A DNA stretch of 64,000 nucleotides from Nannochloropsis oceanica (lineage: Eukaryota; Sar; Eustigmatophyceae; Eustigmatales; Monodopsidaceae), in the NCBI GenBank assembly GCA_004519485.1, contig CP038108.1:682001-746000 (forward strand), given 5' to 3'. Shown here piece by piece: positions 52,861 to 62,160 of the stretch; the stretch's first letter is position 1; each line of letters opens with the position of its first letter. Below the pieces are notes generated by a model. That model was not told the origin of the DNA. It made no database searches and was given only the letters and a program-made list of their open reading frames with translations. The translations under genes were made by a program, and so were the position numbers.

Positions 52861-54396
52861 TAACATTCTGCCATTGTGCCAAGGACAACACCACACCCTC
52901 CATTAGAGCCGTCAAACTTCCTCTCTATTTCCCCCCCTTCCCCCCCCCTTCCTCAAAATACAGAGATGTCCCCGTCAACCGAGACTGCTAAAGCCACACG
53001 ACCGGATGTGGCCGCGCGGAAGGAGCTGCAGAAAACACTGGAGATGCAATGTGTAAAGTGTTGTCTGTCAAAGCGACTGGCGCCAGGTTGGCATCCGACA
53101 GTGAAAACTGTCCTGCTAGAAACCCTGGAGCGACAGATTCGGAGCACGTCAGAGATTGTCGTACGAGGATCACTCCGGGTGAATGAGGTGTTGCATTGGT
53201 ACCGCAGTCGTCCAGTTGAGGAACAGGTGGCTCTTTCGAAGCTGGATCAAAGCTTCGTCACCGCCTGCTTCACTCGTGGGCTGGAGGTTCGACCCGGCCG
53301 AGCGTGGAACGAGGGATACCGCGGGGTCATCGAGGAGATGTTTCAGGATAAATTTACCAATTATCCGTTCATCCACCGTAGCCCGGGCGACTACCAATGC
53401 ATCACCGTGGCGGCACAGCTATACATCACAAATATAGCAGCGTCGACATGGACCTCGTTTGTGGGGAGACAACTCGATTACGTGCGATTCTGGCTACGAG
53501 AGCATGGATTGGAGTCCCCGTAGCCAGAATCGCACGTAATCGAGTTGTCTCCCAACAAACGAGGTCCATGTCGACGCTGCTATATTTGTGATGTATAGCT
53601 GTGCCGCCACGGTGATGCATTGGTAGTCGCCCGGGCTACGGTGGATGAACGGATAATTGGTAAATTTATCCTGAAACATCTCCTCGATGACCCCGCGGTA
53701 TCCCTCGTTCCACGCTCGGCCGGGTCGAACCTCCAGCCCACGAGTGAAGCAGGCGGTGACGAAGCTTTGATCCAGCTTCGAAAGAGCCACCTGTTCCTCA
53801 ACTGGACGACTGCGGTACCAATGCAACACCTCATTCACCCGGAGTGATCCTCGTACGACAATCTCTGACGTGCTCCGAATCTGTCGCTCCAGGGTTTCTA
53901 GCAGGACAGTTTTCACTGTCGGATGCCAACCTGGCGCCAGTCGCTTTGACAGACAACACTTTACACATTGCATCTCCAGTGTTTTCTGCAGCTCCTTCCG
54001 CGCGGCCACATCCGGTCGTGTGGCTTTAGCAGTCTCGGTTGACGGGGACATTTCTGTATTTTGAGGAAGGGGGGGGGAAGGGGGGGAAATAGAGAAGAAG
54101 TTTGACGGCTCTAATGGAGGGTGTGGTGTTGTCCTTGGCACAATGGCAGAATGTTAGTTGCAGTCGCGGTGAATGGGTGGGTAGGAAGGAGGGAAGGGAA
54201 GGGGGGGGGGGGGTAGGTGGGTGCGGCGGCAGTAAACAAACCAGCCGCGTGCCACGCACGCCTGCTTCGGCGCCCTCCTGTCCCTTTAGTGTGGCCACGA
54301 TACTGTCTTTCACCTCCAGGCTGACGCGCGGGGGGATCAGCTGTGGGTGTGTGGTGTGTGGCGCGGTGAATGGGTGGGTAGGAAGGAGGGAAGGGA
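52627..54396. repeat. Large fold-back inverted repeat inside the Fanzor locus
   Basis: 53521-54396 is the reverse complement of about 52627-53501, with a short unpaired spacer (about 53502-53520). The arms are ~875 bp and differ at only a few bases. The inverted arm includes the last copy of the exon-like unit and the whole N-terminal Fanzor block. At 54397 the sequence switches back to plus orientation, but re-enters at a point matching ~53188, not at the start of the arm. The small differences between copies argue against one molecule simply read twice, but an assembly error is not excluded. Confidence 0.9.
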
Positions 54397-55392
54397 GGTG
54401 TTGCATTGGTACCGCAGTCGTCCAGTTGAGGAACAGGCGGCTCTTCCGAAGCTGGATCAAAGCTTCGTCACCGCCTGCCTCACTCGTGGGCTGGAGGTTC
54501 GACCCGGCCGAGCGTGGAACGAGGGATACCGCGGGGTCATCGAGGAGATGTTTCAGGATAAATTTACCAATTATCCGTTCATCCACCGTAGCCCGGGCGA
54601 CTACCAATGCATCACCGTGGCGGCACAGCTATACATCACAAATATAGCAGCGTCGACATGGACCTCGTTTGTTGGGAGACAACTCGATTACGTGCGATTC
54701 TGGCTACGAGAGCATGGATTGGAGTCCCCGGACGTTTCAGCAAAGCGTGTCCAATGCCTCGTCAATGGCTGGATAAGATCGCGCACCGACAACCAGGCAG
54801 GCGCTGGAGGAGGAGGAGGAGGAGGAGGAGGTGGAGGAGGAGGAGGAGGAGGAGGACCTCTAAAAGCGACAGCAACAGCAAGAGCGGGAGCAGCAGCCAC
54901 GACAGCAAGCACAGCAGCAACAGCTGCAGCGGCACGAGCAGCAGCAAGAGTGGCAGCAGCCAGAGCAAGAGAAGAGGCACGAGCACGAGCGTCGGCAGGA
55001 GGGAAGAGTGGGAAGGGGGGAGAAGGTGGGGGAGGTGGAGGGGGGGCAGGTGGTGGAGGCCCTGTGGGCAGATCCCGGATGAGGTCCAGGATTTCATCAA
55101 CGAGGAACGGCAGCTTGTTAGGCTGGAGGGTTCCGCCCGTTTGGACGTGAATGAGAAGACTCCAGTGGAAGGGCTCCTCCTCCCGTATCTGTACCACATT
55201 TTGTACCAGTACCACCAAAAGTATCTGGCGGTACTGGCGGTACAAGAAGGGATGGGGGACAACCCTGAGATGCAGGCCGAGCACGGAGGGAATCCTGGCT
55301 ATCGGGCGTTTACCATCGCTCCAATCTGCAGTATCAAGCGCCATTTCATGACGCTCGATACCAGAGCTGCAGTATCAAGCGTCATTTCATGA
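54397..55392 (+). pseudogene. Fanzor middle part with third copy of the N-terminal block
   Basis: 54397-54730 is a direct copy of 53188-53520 with three clear substitutions (for example GTGG to GCGG near 54428). Unlike the first copy it continues into unique sequence: DVSAKRVQCLVNGWIRSRT. A GGA-rich stretch (54795-55060) encodes Gly/Ala/Arg. In another frame follow IPDEVQDFINEERQLVRLEG, LLLPYLYHILYQYHQKYLAV and GYRAFTIAPICSIKRHFMTL, the family block just before the RuvC core. The frame change inside the GGA stretch may be an unrecognised intron. Confidence 0.6.
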
Positions 55393-55445
55393 CGCTTGAT
55401 ACCAGAGCTTGGAGCGATGGTAAACGCCCGATAGCCAGGATTCCC
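55288..55445. repeat. Second fold-back: 37-bp arms around two 31-nt hairpins
   Basis: Arms 55288-55324 and 55409-55445 are exact reverse complements (37 bp). Between them a 41-bp unit occurs twice. Each copy holds a hairpin: 55331-55361 (near perfect) and 55372-55402 (perfect, 14-bp arms GTATCAAGCGTCAT, loop TTC). The left arm is coding in the Fanzor frame (GNPGYRAFTIAP), so the right arm is an inverted copy inserted into the gene. Confidence 0.9.
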
Positions 55446-55923
55446 TGAGGCAACTGGGAGGGATGGGCACCAAAAAATTTGCCGGGATGCGGTTTTGGTG
55501 AAGGAGATGTGGGACGAGACTTTCCGGGTGGGGGGCCTACGAAACCAGCGGGTGTTTCACAATCGGGTTTCCAGGGGTGGTGTCTCGGTGTCGGTCTTCT
55601 TCCACGTGGCGAAGGAGAGACTGGAGAGGGAGAAAGCGGAGAGGGTCAGAGTGGAAAAGGAGGACGAGGAGAAGGAGATGCTGGAACGTCAGCAGGGGCA
55701 GGAAAACCTGCAGCCAGTCAGAGAGCGACGCATTGTCGCGATCGATCCCGGTCGCGTCAACCTGATCACGGCGTTGGACTTGCATACGGGCAAGATCAAG
55801 ACCTTGACGCGTCGTGCGTACTACGAAAAGGGGCGGATCAACGAGTGCAAGAGAAAGTTTAGCTCTTGGGAGGACGCACTCGGTGACATCAATGCCGCCT
55901 TTTCGAGGACCACGATGTCCTAA
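55446..55923 (+). pseudogene. Fanzor segment with RuvC-I motif
   Basis: One open frame reads DAVLVKEMWDETFRVGGL, then VFHNRVSRGGVSVSVFFHVA, which matches the Fanzor block usually written F..x..TDGVSVSVL. It continues with a Glu/Arg-rich helix (KERLEREKAERVRVEKEDEE) and RRIVAIDPGRVNLITALDL. The aspartate codon at 55744-55746 is the first RuvC catalytic acid. LTRRAYYEKGRINECKRKF after it matches the family's tyrosine-rich helix. The frame ends at 55923, shortly before the next block in another frame. Confidence 0.8.
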
Positions 55924-56265
55924 CTTGCGTAGCGCTTACAGGGAGCTGATCGTACAGCATTACCACCGATTGTGGGACGCCAGGTGCGAAAAGAAACGGG
56001 CGCGTGCGCATATGGCGATGTATGCGGGAAAGCAGAAGGTCTTGGATGTTTTCTTTTGCGGGCTTGACGGGGCCAGGGCAGGCGAAGCCCATTATCGCGT
56101 ATGGGGCGGGGATTTTCTTGCACACAGGCAAGGAAGAGGTGAGCGTTCCGGTGAAGAGGGTGCTGCGGGTGCGAAAAGTACTACCGAACAGTGTTCGTAC
56201 CCGAGCACCTGACGACAAAGGTACACCTCGATTGTGGGCAGCGTCTAAACCCAATTGCGAGAAGG
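55924..56265 (+). pseudogene. Fanzor segment with RuvC-II glutamate and first zinc-ribbon half
   Basis: Blocks in shifting frames. SAYRELIVQHYHRLWDARCE and MAMYAGKQKVLDVFF come first, then AKPIIAYGAGIFLHTGKEEV with SVPVKRVLRVRK. Last is YYRTVFVPEHLTTKVHLDCG followed by QRLNPI. The Glu codon at 56203-56205 fits the RuvC-II acid. The expected TS-x2-CxxC pattern reads TTKVHLDC, with His in place of the first zinc Cys. Confidence 0.75.
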
Positions 56266-57490
56266 GCAGAAGGAGAAGGAGGTGAAGGAGGAGAGGGAGG
56301 AGAAGAAGGAGGAGGAGGAGGAGGAGGAGGAGGAGGAGGAGGAGGAGGAAGAAGAGGAGGTGGAGGAGGAGGTGGTGGAGGAGGAGGAGGAGGGGAAGGA
56401 GGAGGAGGAGGAGGAGGGGAAGGAGAAGGGGGAGGAAGAAGAGGGAATAGAACCCGGGCTGCGGAAGCAGCAGCAGCCGCCCGGATGCGGCTGACCATAC
56501 AGATGGCACTTGCTGAAGCACGAGCCCGGGCAGCTGCAGGAGGAGGAGGAGGAGGGGGAAGGGATAGCAGGATGGATACAGGAGGGGATCCTGGAAGGGT
56601 AGGAGTGAGAGGAGTCGGGGCGGCCGAAGCGGCAACAGGAGGAGGAGGAGAGGGAACGAGAGGAATACCTACTTTGCTCTCTTTACCCGGAGAAAAGGCA
56701 ACACGAGCACTAGCAACCATTGCTAGACTTCGCACGGCACTTGCAAGAGGAAGGGAGAAGGGAAAGAGAAAGATAGTGAGGGCGCTCCGACGAGGAGGAA
56801 GAGTGAGAGGGGAAGAAGGAGGAGGACGAGGGGAAGGACGAGGGGAAAGAGGGGCAGCAGGACGAAGGGAAAGGGGGGCAGGAGGAGGAGGGGGAGGAGA
56901 AGGAGGAGGAGAAGGAGGAGGAGGAGGAGGAGGAGGAGAGGAGAAGGAGGAGGAGGAGAAGAGAGGAGGAGGAGGAGAGGAAGAAGAAGAGGAAGAAGAA
57001 AGAAGAGGGAGAAGAAGAGGGAGAAGAAGAGCCCGCAGGAGGAAAGGAAGAGGAGGACTAAGACGGAGTGAGAGGAGAAGAGGAAAAGAAGAAGAAAGAG
57101 AAGAAGAAAGAAAGAAGACGAAAAAGAAGAAGGAAGAAGGAGAGGAAGACCAGAAGAAGAAGAAGAACGAAGACAGAAGAAGAAGAACAAGAAGAAGAGG
57201 AAGAGGAAGAAGAAGAAGAAGAAGAGGAGGAAGAGGAAGAAGAAGAAGGGGGAGGAGGAGGAGGGAGGAGGGAGGACGGGGGAGGAGGAGGGAGACGAGG
57301 AGGGGATGGAAGGGGAAGGGGAGGAGGAGGAGGAGGTGGTGGAAGCAGAGGAGGAGGAGGGGGGGAAGGTGGAGGAGGAGGAGAACGGGGAGGAGGAGGA
57401 AGGGAAAGGGGAGGAGGAGGCAGAGGCGGAGGAGGCGGAGGAGGCGGAGGAGGCGGAGGAGGACGAGGACGAGGCAGAGGAGGAGGTCAT
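56262..57490 (+). repeat. 1.2-kb purine tract, GGA/GAG/GAA-rich
   Basis: Almost pure A/G on the plus strand for about 1.2 kb, broken at 56450-56800 by less biased sequence (arginine/alanine codons). It stays open in more than one frame on both strands, giving long Gly/Glu/Arg or Leu/Pro/Ser strings that are not evidence of genes. It falls exactly between the two halves of the Fanzor zinc ribbon. Confidence 0.9.
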
Positions 57491-57667
57491 GGGTGGGCCA
57501 TCCGAGGACTTTGTTGGTGTGACACCTGTGAACACTTTGTGTCTCGGGACGGCAATGGGGCACGTAACATCCTGCGGGTGTACAGGAGTATGGTCCGTGG
57601 GGAAGCTCGTCCCCATGATCTTCGGTTTGGTCAACCGCGGCAAGATATGCGGACACTCTATGTGTAG
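57490..57667 (+). pseudogene. Fanzor C-terminus: second zinc-ribbon half and RuvC-III
   Basis: HGWAIRGLCWCDTCEHFVSR then DGNGARNILRVYRSMV. The Cys pair is encoded at 57518-57529 and the RuvC-III aspartate at 57548-57550. RD.NGARNI is the most diagnostic signature of TnpB/Fanzor nucleases. The stop is TAG at 57665-57667. Confidence 0.85.
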
Positions 57668-57840
57668 CGTTCCCGCTGACATCCTCTTTTATCCTCCTTC
57701 CCCCCCTCCTGCTGGCCCTGTGTGGGCCGTCCGGGGACTTTGCCTGGTCAAAAAACCTGTCAAAGTCGCTAGTAAAACTCGGACAAGGAATAAGGGGTGA
57801 ATATGCAACAATTTCTTGTTGGAAGGCTCCCCCTCGTATG
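57668..57840 (+). ncRNA. Candidate Fanzor guide-RNA region / element right end
   Basis: The ~170 bp after the Fanzor stop are still similar to the remnant at 10560-10820 (minus strand) through GAATATGCAAC and a TTGTTGG-like block, then similarity fades near 57840. In TnpB/Fanzor systems the guide RNA overlaps the 3' end of the gene and runs to the element's right end. The assignment is by analogy only; no transcript evidence exists here. Confidence 0.35.
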
Positions 57841-58329
57841 CAAGTCCTAGAGGACGCAGGGTGCATGCGATAGTTTTAGAGGGATGTAGGAACGGCAAAA
57901 AGAACTACGCAGAAGCCATCTCCTCCATCGCCGCGTCCCAAAGTTGGGTCAGGTTTCTCAGAGGACCCTAAAAATGACCAAACTCATTCATTTTATTTTT
58001 TTTACTGCACGCGGACCCACATAGTTCCAAACCACCTCATATGAGGTACTGCACGTGGCTGCTTCATGTTTGCCCCACTTGGCATCATTTCTCCGTCCTT
58101 TCCCGCCTTCATTCGATTCAAACGAGCCACTACTGTATACTATGTCACTTGAGTACAGGGAACATCCGGGAACGTAAAACTGGCCCCTTCCTCAGCAGAT
58201 ATATTGATGCTCGCAATACCCCATGCGCTTCTCATTACCACAGTCTCACCCGCATCACAAAATTAGATGCTGCTCCGTTGCGCGTTTGGCATTGACCGAG
58301 CTCGTAGCGCCTTTCCCTGGCGCACGCTA

Positions 58330-58599
58330 ATGGTCGCAACAGACACTACTTCCACCATTCCCACGCCTCTACCGCAATCGTGCGACCGCAAGGACGACAC
58401 CGTTGCGGGGAGGGTGATTACACCAGATCAAGACAAGCAGCACTACATGCCGGAAGGGATGGGGCAAGACCTGGCGGATCAAGGACCATCATGGCTCAAA
58501 CAAGGAGAAACAGGGTACAAGTCCGAGAAAGAGCGCATCCCATTCGTCGAAGATAAGCTCACTGGCTTACATTCTTTTGAGAGCCCGTTTTCTGGATAA
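58330..58599 (+). CDS. Possible small hypothetical protein
   Basis: Not recognised. ATG at 58330, 89 residues, hydrophilic: MVATDTTSTIPTPLPQ, then YMPEGMGQDLADQGPSWLK and IPFVEDKLTGLHSFESPFSG. Amino-acid use is ordinary and unlike the neighbouring repeats. It could be one exon of a longer gene; a splice-like TTTGCAG lies at about 58700. No homology can be claimed. Confidence 0.3.
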   Translation: MVATDTTSTIPTPLPQSCDRKDDTVAGRVITPDQDKQHYMPEGMGQDLADQGPSWLKQGETGYKSEKERIPFVEDKLTGLHSFESPFSG

Positions 58600-59035
58600 G
58601 TTCACGTGCTCGGTCTTATTCACTTCCCAAATATTTTTTTATCATCACGAGGTAATTCTCTCCATTTCTTAACAATTTGTAAGTAGCGTGACACGGACGT
58701 CTTTGCAGACCGACGCTCCGGCTAAAGGTATGCCATTGCAGGCCATTTTTCAACGTATTGCCCGAGCTGCGGGCAGTTTCTTTCATTCTCCACCTTTCCT
58801 CTTCACCTCTCTCCAAGACTGGAAATGCAACGAACACTTTTTCACTCGTGCACCACCCCCAAAAAATCCCGCGAGCACAACCGCGAGCACAACCTCATTT
58901 TTGTTATTATTATCTGAATTGCTTTCTTAATTGTATTGCTGTATTCTATTTCCCCAATAATCGTACACACACATACATATACAACCACCTCTAATTTTGT
59001 TCTATCTTGCTGTCTTAATTGCGTTATGAAGCGCT

Positions 59036-62000
59036 CTATTGCGTAGCGCTCAAGAGAGAGATGGCATCCAGGTTGTGCTCGTCGTAGAGATGGTGGGCGT
59101 GCGGGGGCAAAGTCAGGACCCATTTGCGCGCCTGCATCATTTCCACCAACTCACAAGTTGTTATACCCTTGGCAAGTGTGGAAGCCGAACCGATAATAAT
59201 GAGCTTCTTTTTCGCCCGGGACACCGCCACGTTGATGCGGCGTCGGTCGTGTAGTAAATGCCCAATCACGCCCTCCGCGTTCGAACGGACCATGGAAATA
59301 ATCACACAGTCGCGATCCATCCCCTGCAGTTTATCCACTGTGTTAACCTCCAGCCTCTTAACGTGTTGAAGCTGCCGGCGCAAAAGCTTCAGCTGGGAGC
59401 GCAAGGGGCTTATGACAGCGACGCGCTCCGCGCGCACGCCGCCAATCACCAAGGCTGTCACCAGCTGAGCTACTAGGCGAGCCTCGGTTGGATTAGTCAG
59501 GTTGGACGGACACTCGCGATCCCGCTTTCGCTTGCACCGCTTCCCCTCCCGTGCGGCCTCGTCACCTTTAATCTCTTGCTCTGTCTCCTCCTCTTCATTC
59601 CTCGAGACCAACCCATCTTCCAGAGGTGCAGGGCTAATGCCATCCGTGTCCAAAAACAACACAGAGCGATGTGACACAAAGCATCCTTCCAACCATCCCG
59701 GTCCGTTTTCTTCCTCGGCACACACGCCCTCGGCCCGCAGAATCTGCAGGCGGTTAAAATGGGGCAAAGACAGCGTCGCGTCCGCCACACGGTCATCCCC
59801 GCACTGAAGCTGGTTCGCATAGATCAAATTGTTACACACGGACATAATATCCCGATTCATCCGATACTGAAACGTCAAACGTTGCAACGCCTGCGGGTGG
59901 GCATGGGCAAGGCGCGAGAACAGACTCTCGCCCATTCCTTCCTCGGCCGCCTGTGGACTAACGACCAAAGGTGGAAGCTGGTTATGGTCCCCAACTAACA
60001 CAAATGAAGATGCCAAGCGCAAGGGCCCTAAGCAGACGGGCTCCAGAATCTGCCCTGCTTCATCCACAATGCAGACATCAAAGCGCCGAGAAGCCAGCGC
60101 GGCATGGCGCATGCCTAGACAGGTTGTCGCAACCACTTGCGCGGTTCCGAGCTTGGCATCGAGCGTAGCCATCGAGCGTAGGCCATCCCCGGCTTCGAGC
60201 AACGAATCGTGCAGCGCCGGTTGGACTTGAGCGGCCCTACCAAGACGGACGAAGGGCACTTGGAACTCGCGGAGCTTGAGCAGGACGGTGTCGACAGCTG
60301 TATGGGTGTAGGAAGTGATGAGAACGCTTTTCCCAGTCAGAACTAACGCGCGCACAATGAAGGCGATTGTCCAAGTCTTGCCCGTGCCAGGCATACCGAG
60401 TATTAATGCAAAATCCTGAGCCGTCAGTACTTTCTCCACCGCGCGCTGCTGGTCATGATTCAACTGCACAAACTCCGTCTGCAATTGCGCTTCCGCACAG
60501 CCTAAGGTTTTGCGCTGCCCGCGCTGCCGTAGCAATGCCACTGCATCAGCTGGGTAAGGATATGGCTCTTGTGTGAAGACAGGTCGCTGCAGATGAACTA
60601 CCAAATGACGGCGTTTCTCGTCCCCCGCAGTAGGAGATAAACGCAGACCATCCTTCTTTCGAAGTTCCTTTATCTGAGCGTTGCCGCGAGTGGTGCTGCT
60701 CGTACTGCTGTTGGCGTTCTGGGCGGGACCGGAGAAGAGGCCGACGACGTTGGAGCGCATGGTAGTAAAATTCAGAGACGTGTTATCTCTATCAATCCGG
60801 AAAACCACTACGTCCTTCTCTGCAAGATCTCGCCGCCGTGACGCGCTCTCCTCCTTCGCCCTTTCCTCTTCCCCGTCCTCGTCCTCGTACGCCAAGACTA
60901 ACCCCCCGGCCCCTGTCCCGCGACTGCTTCTCTTTCTGCTCACACCATCGCCAGCAGCAGCAGAAGATGTAAAGGATAAAAAGGAGAAATCAGCATACCC
61001 AGGAACAGCAATAGCCTTTGAGCAAATTATGTCCACAGTCGTCTCAGTCACCGCGCGCACATTTCCATTTGTCAGATTAATATGCTGAAAAGGTAGCAAG
61101 TCCAACCGTCGGTCGGAAGCTTGGGCAGGCAGCAAACTCTCAGTGCTGATTAGCACACGGTCCCCCACTGCGATGGCCATCTCGTGCAAAGAGCGAGGAA
61201 TATCTTCCCCATCTTCTCCCTCTCCTCCACCCGCGGTAGCAGCAAGCGCCGCATCCTTCCACTGCCTTCGCGCGAATCGATAAAGGTAAGCAGGACCATC
61301 CATCGCGTTCAACGCTCTCGCCTCCTTACACACCATGTCACTTAAACACCGCGCCGTTCTCTTCTCTTCCACTACCGCCCGGCGATGCCACAAATCTCTA
61401 CCCGCCCGCACTGAGGCATTCTCTTCCATCCCTATCAATCGATCCCACTTTCGCAAATACGCACGATCAGCCTCCTTCAAATGCCCGGTAATCTCATCAA
61501 ATAATCCCCCCACCGCACTACTCTGTGCCGTTCCTTCCTCAAACGCCTGATGGTAAATCATGCACTCAGCCACCTGGAAGCACTTTGAACACTCACTAGG
61601 GTGTGCCAAAATGGGCGGTAGAGGCCGGTCAGGGTTAAGACCTGCGCGCATAAAAGCTTGAGCAACGCGATTTCGCACTATTAATAACTGTCGAAGCTCT
61701 GACTGTTGTCCCATGACAAGACGGGCCTCCACGCCTGTCGTTCGGAGGTAAGCCAAGACACCTGAGCGGCTGGCCCCCATTTCCATAGTCCCGGCGTCAA
61801 GAAGTGCATTGCTGCTGCTGCTGCTGTTGCTGCTGCTATTCTCGCTATTGCTGCTGCTATTCTCGCTATTGCTGCTGCTATTCTCGCTATTGCTGCTGGT
61901 GGTCACGATCTTGTTGTTAGGATGCTCCGCACGCCCGCCACCGTGACCGTAACGGTCTTGGAGAAGGAGGGAGTAAAGCATGAGTTGCCCTCGGTGCTCC

Positions 62001-62044
62001 GTCTCGTTCATCGCCGACCCACTCTTGAGCTCCAACGGAAACAA

Positions 62045-62090
<46 letters not shown>

Positions 62091-62109
62091 CCTTCCCCTC
62101 CACCACTCA

Positions 62110-62160
<51 letters not shown>

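Larger units (their letters stand above)
52966..57840 (+). mobile_element. Fanzor element (eukaryotic TnpB-like RNA-guided nuclease), rearranged
   Basis: The plus strand carries parts of a Fanzor protein in order. An N-terminal block starts at ATG 52966 (MSPSTETAKATRPDVA). It is followed by a middle with FTIAPICSIKRHFMTLDT, a VSRGGVSVSVFFHV strand, RuvC-I (AIDPGRVNL), RuvC-II (VFVPEHLTTKV), and a split zinc ribbon with RuvC-III (CDTCEHFVSRDGNGARNI). Fanzor proteins are eukaryotic homologues of the OMEGA nuclease TnpB, carried by DNA transposons and some large viruses. They cut DNA using a guide RNA made from the element's end. No capsid, integrase or transposase gene is seen with it. The blocks lie in several frames and the N-terminal part is triplicated with one inverted copy, so as assembled it is unlikely to make a full protein. 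Short introns could explain some frame changes. Element ends and target-site duplications are not identified. Confidence 0.8.

Noticed and set aside
52006-52863. Plus-strand open frame of 285 codons with Pro-rich repeats
   Set aside because: It reads through the splice-like pyrimidine tracts of the tandem units; the Pro strings come from CCC/CCT runs. It is not accepted as a single protein.
54688-55344. Minus-strand Pro/Ala-rich frame opposite the Fanzor middle
   Set aside because: Complement of the GGA/GCA-rich coding stretch; no domain.
56181-57866. Long minus-strand open frame (561 codons) rich in Leu, Ser and Pro
   Set aside because: It is the complement of the purine tract and of the Fanzor 3' end. 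Composition follows from the repeat and no domain is present.
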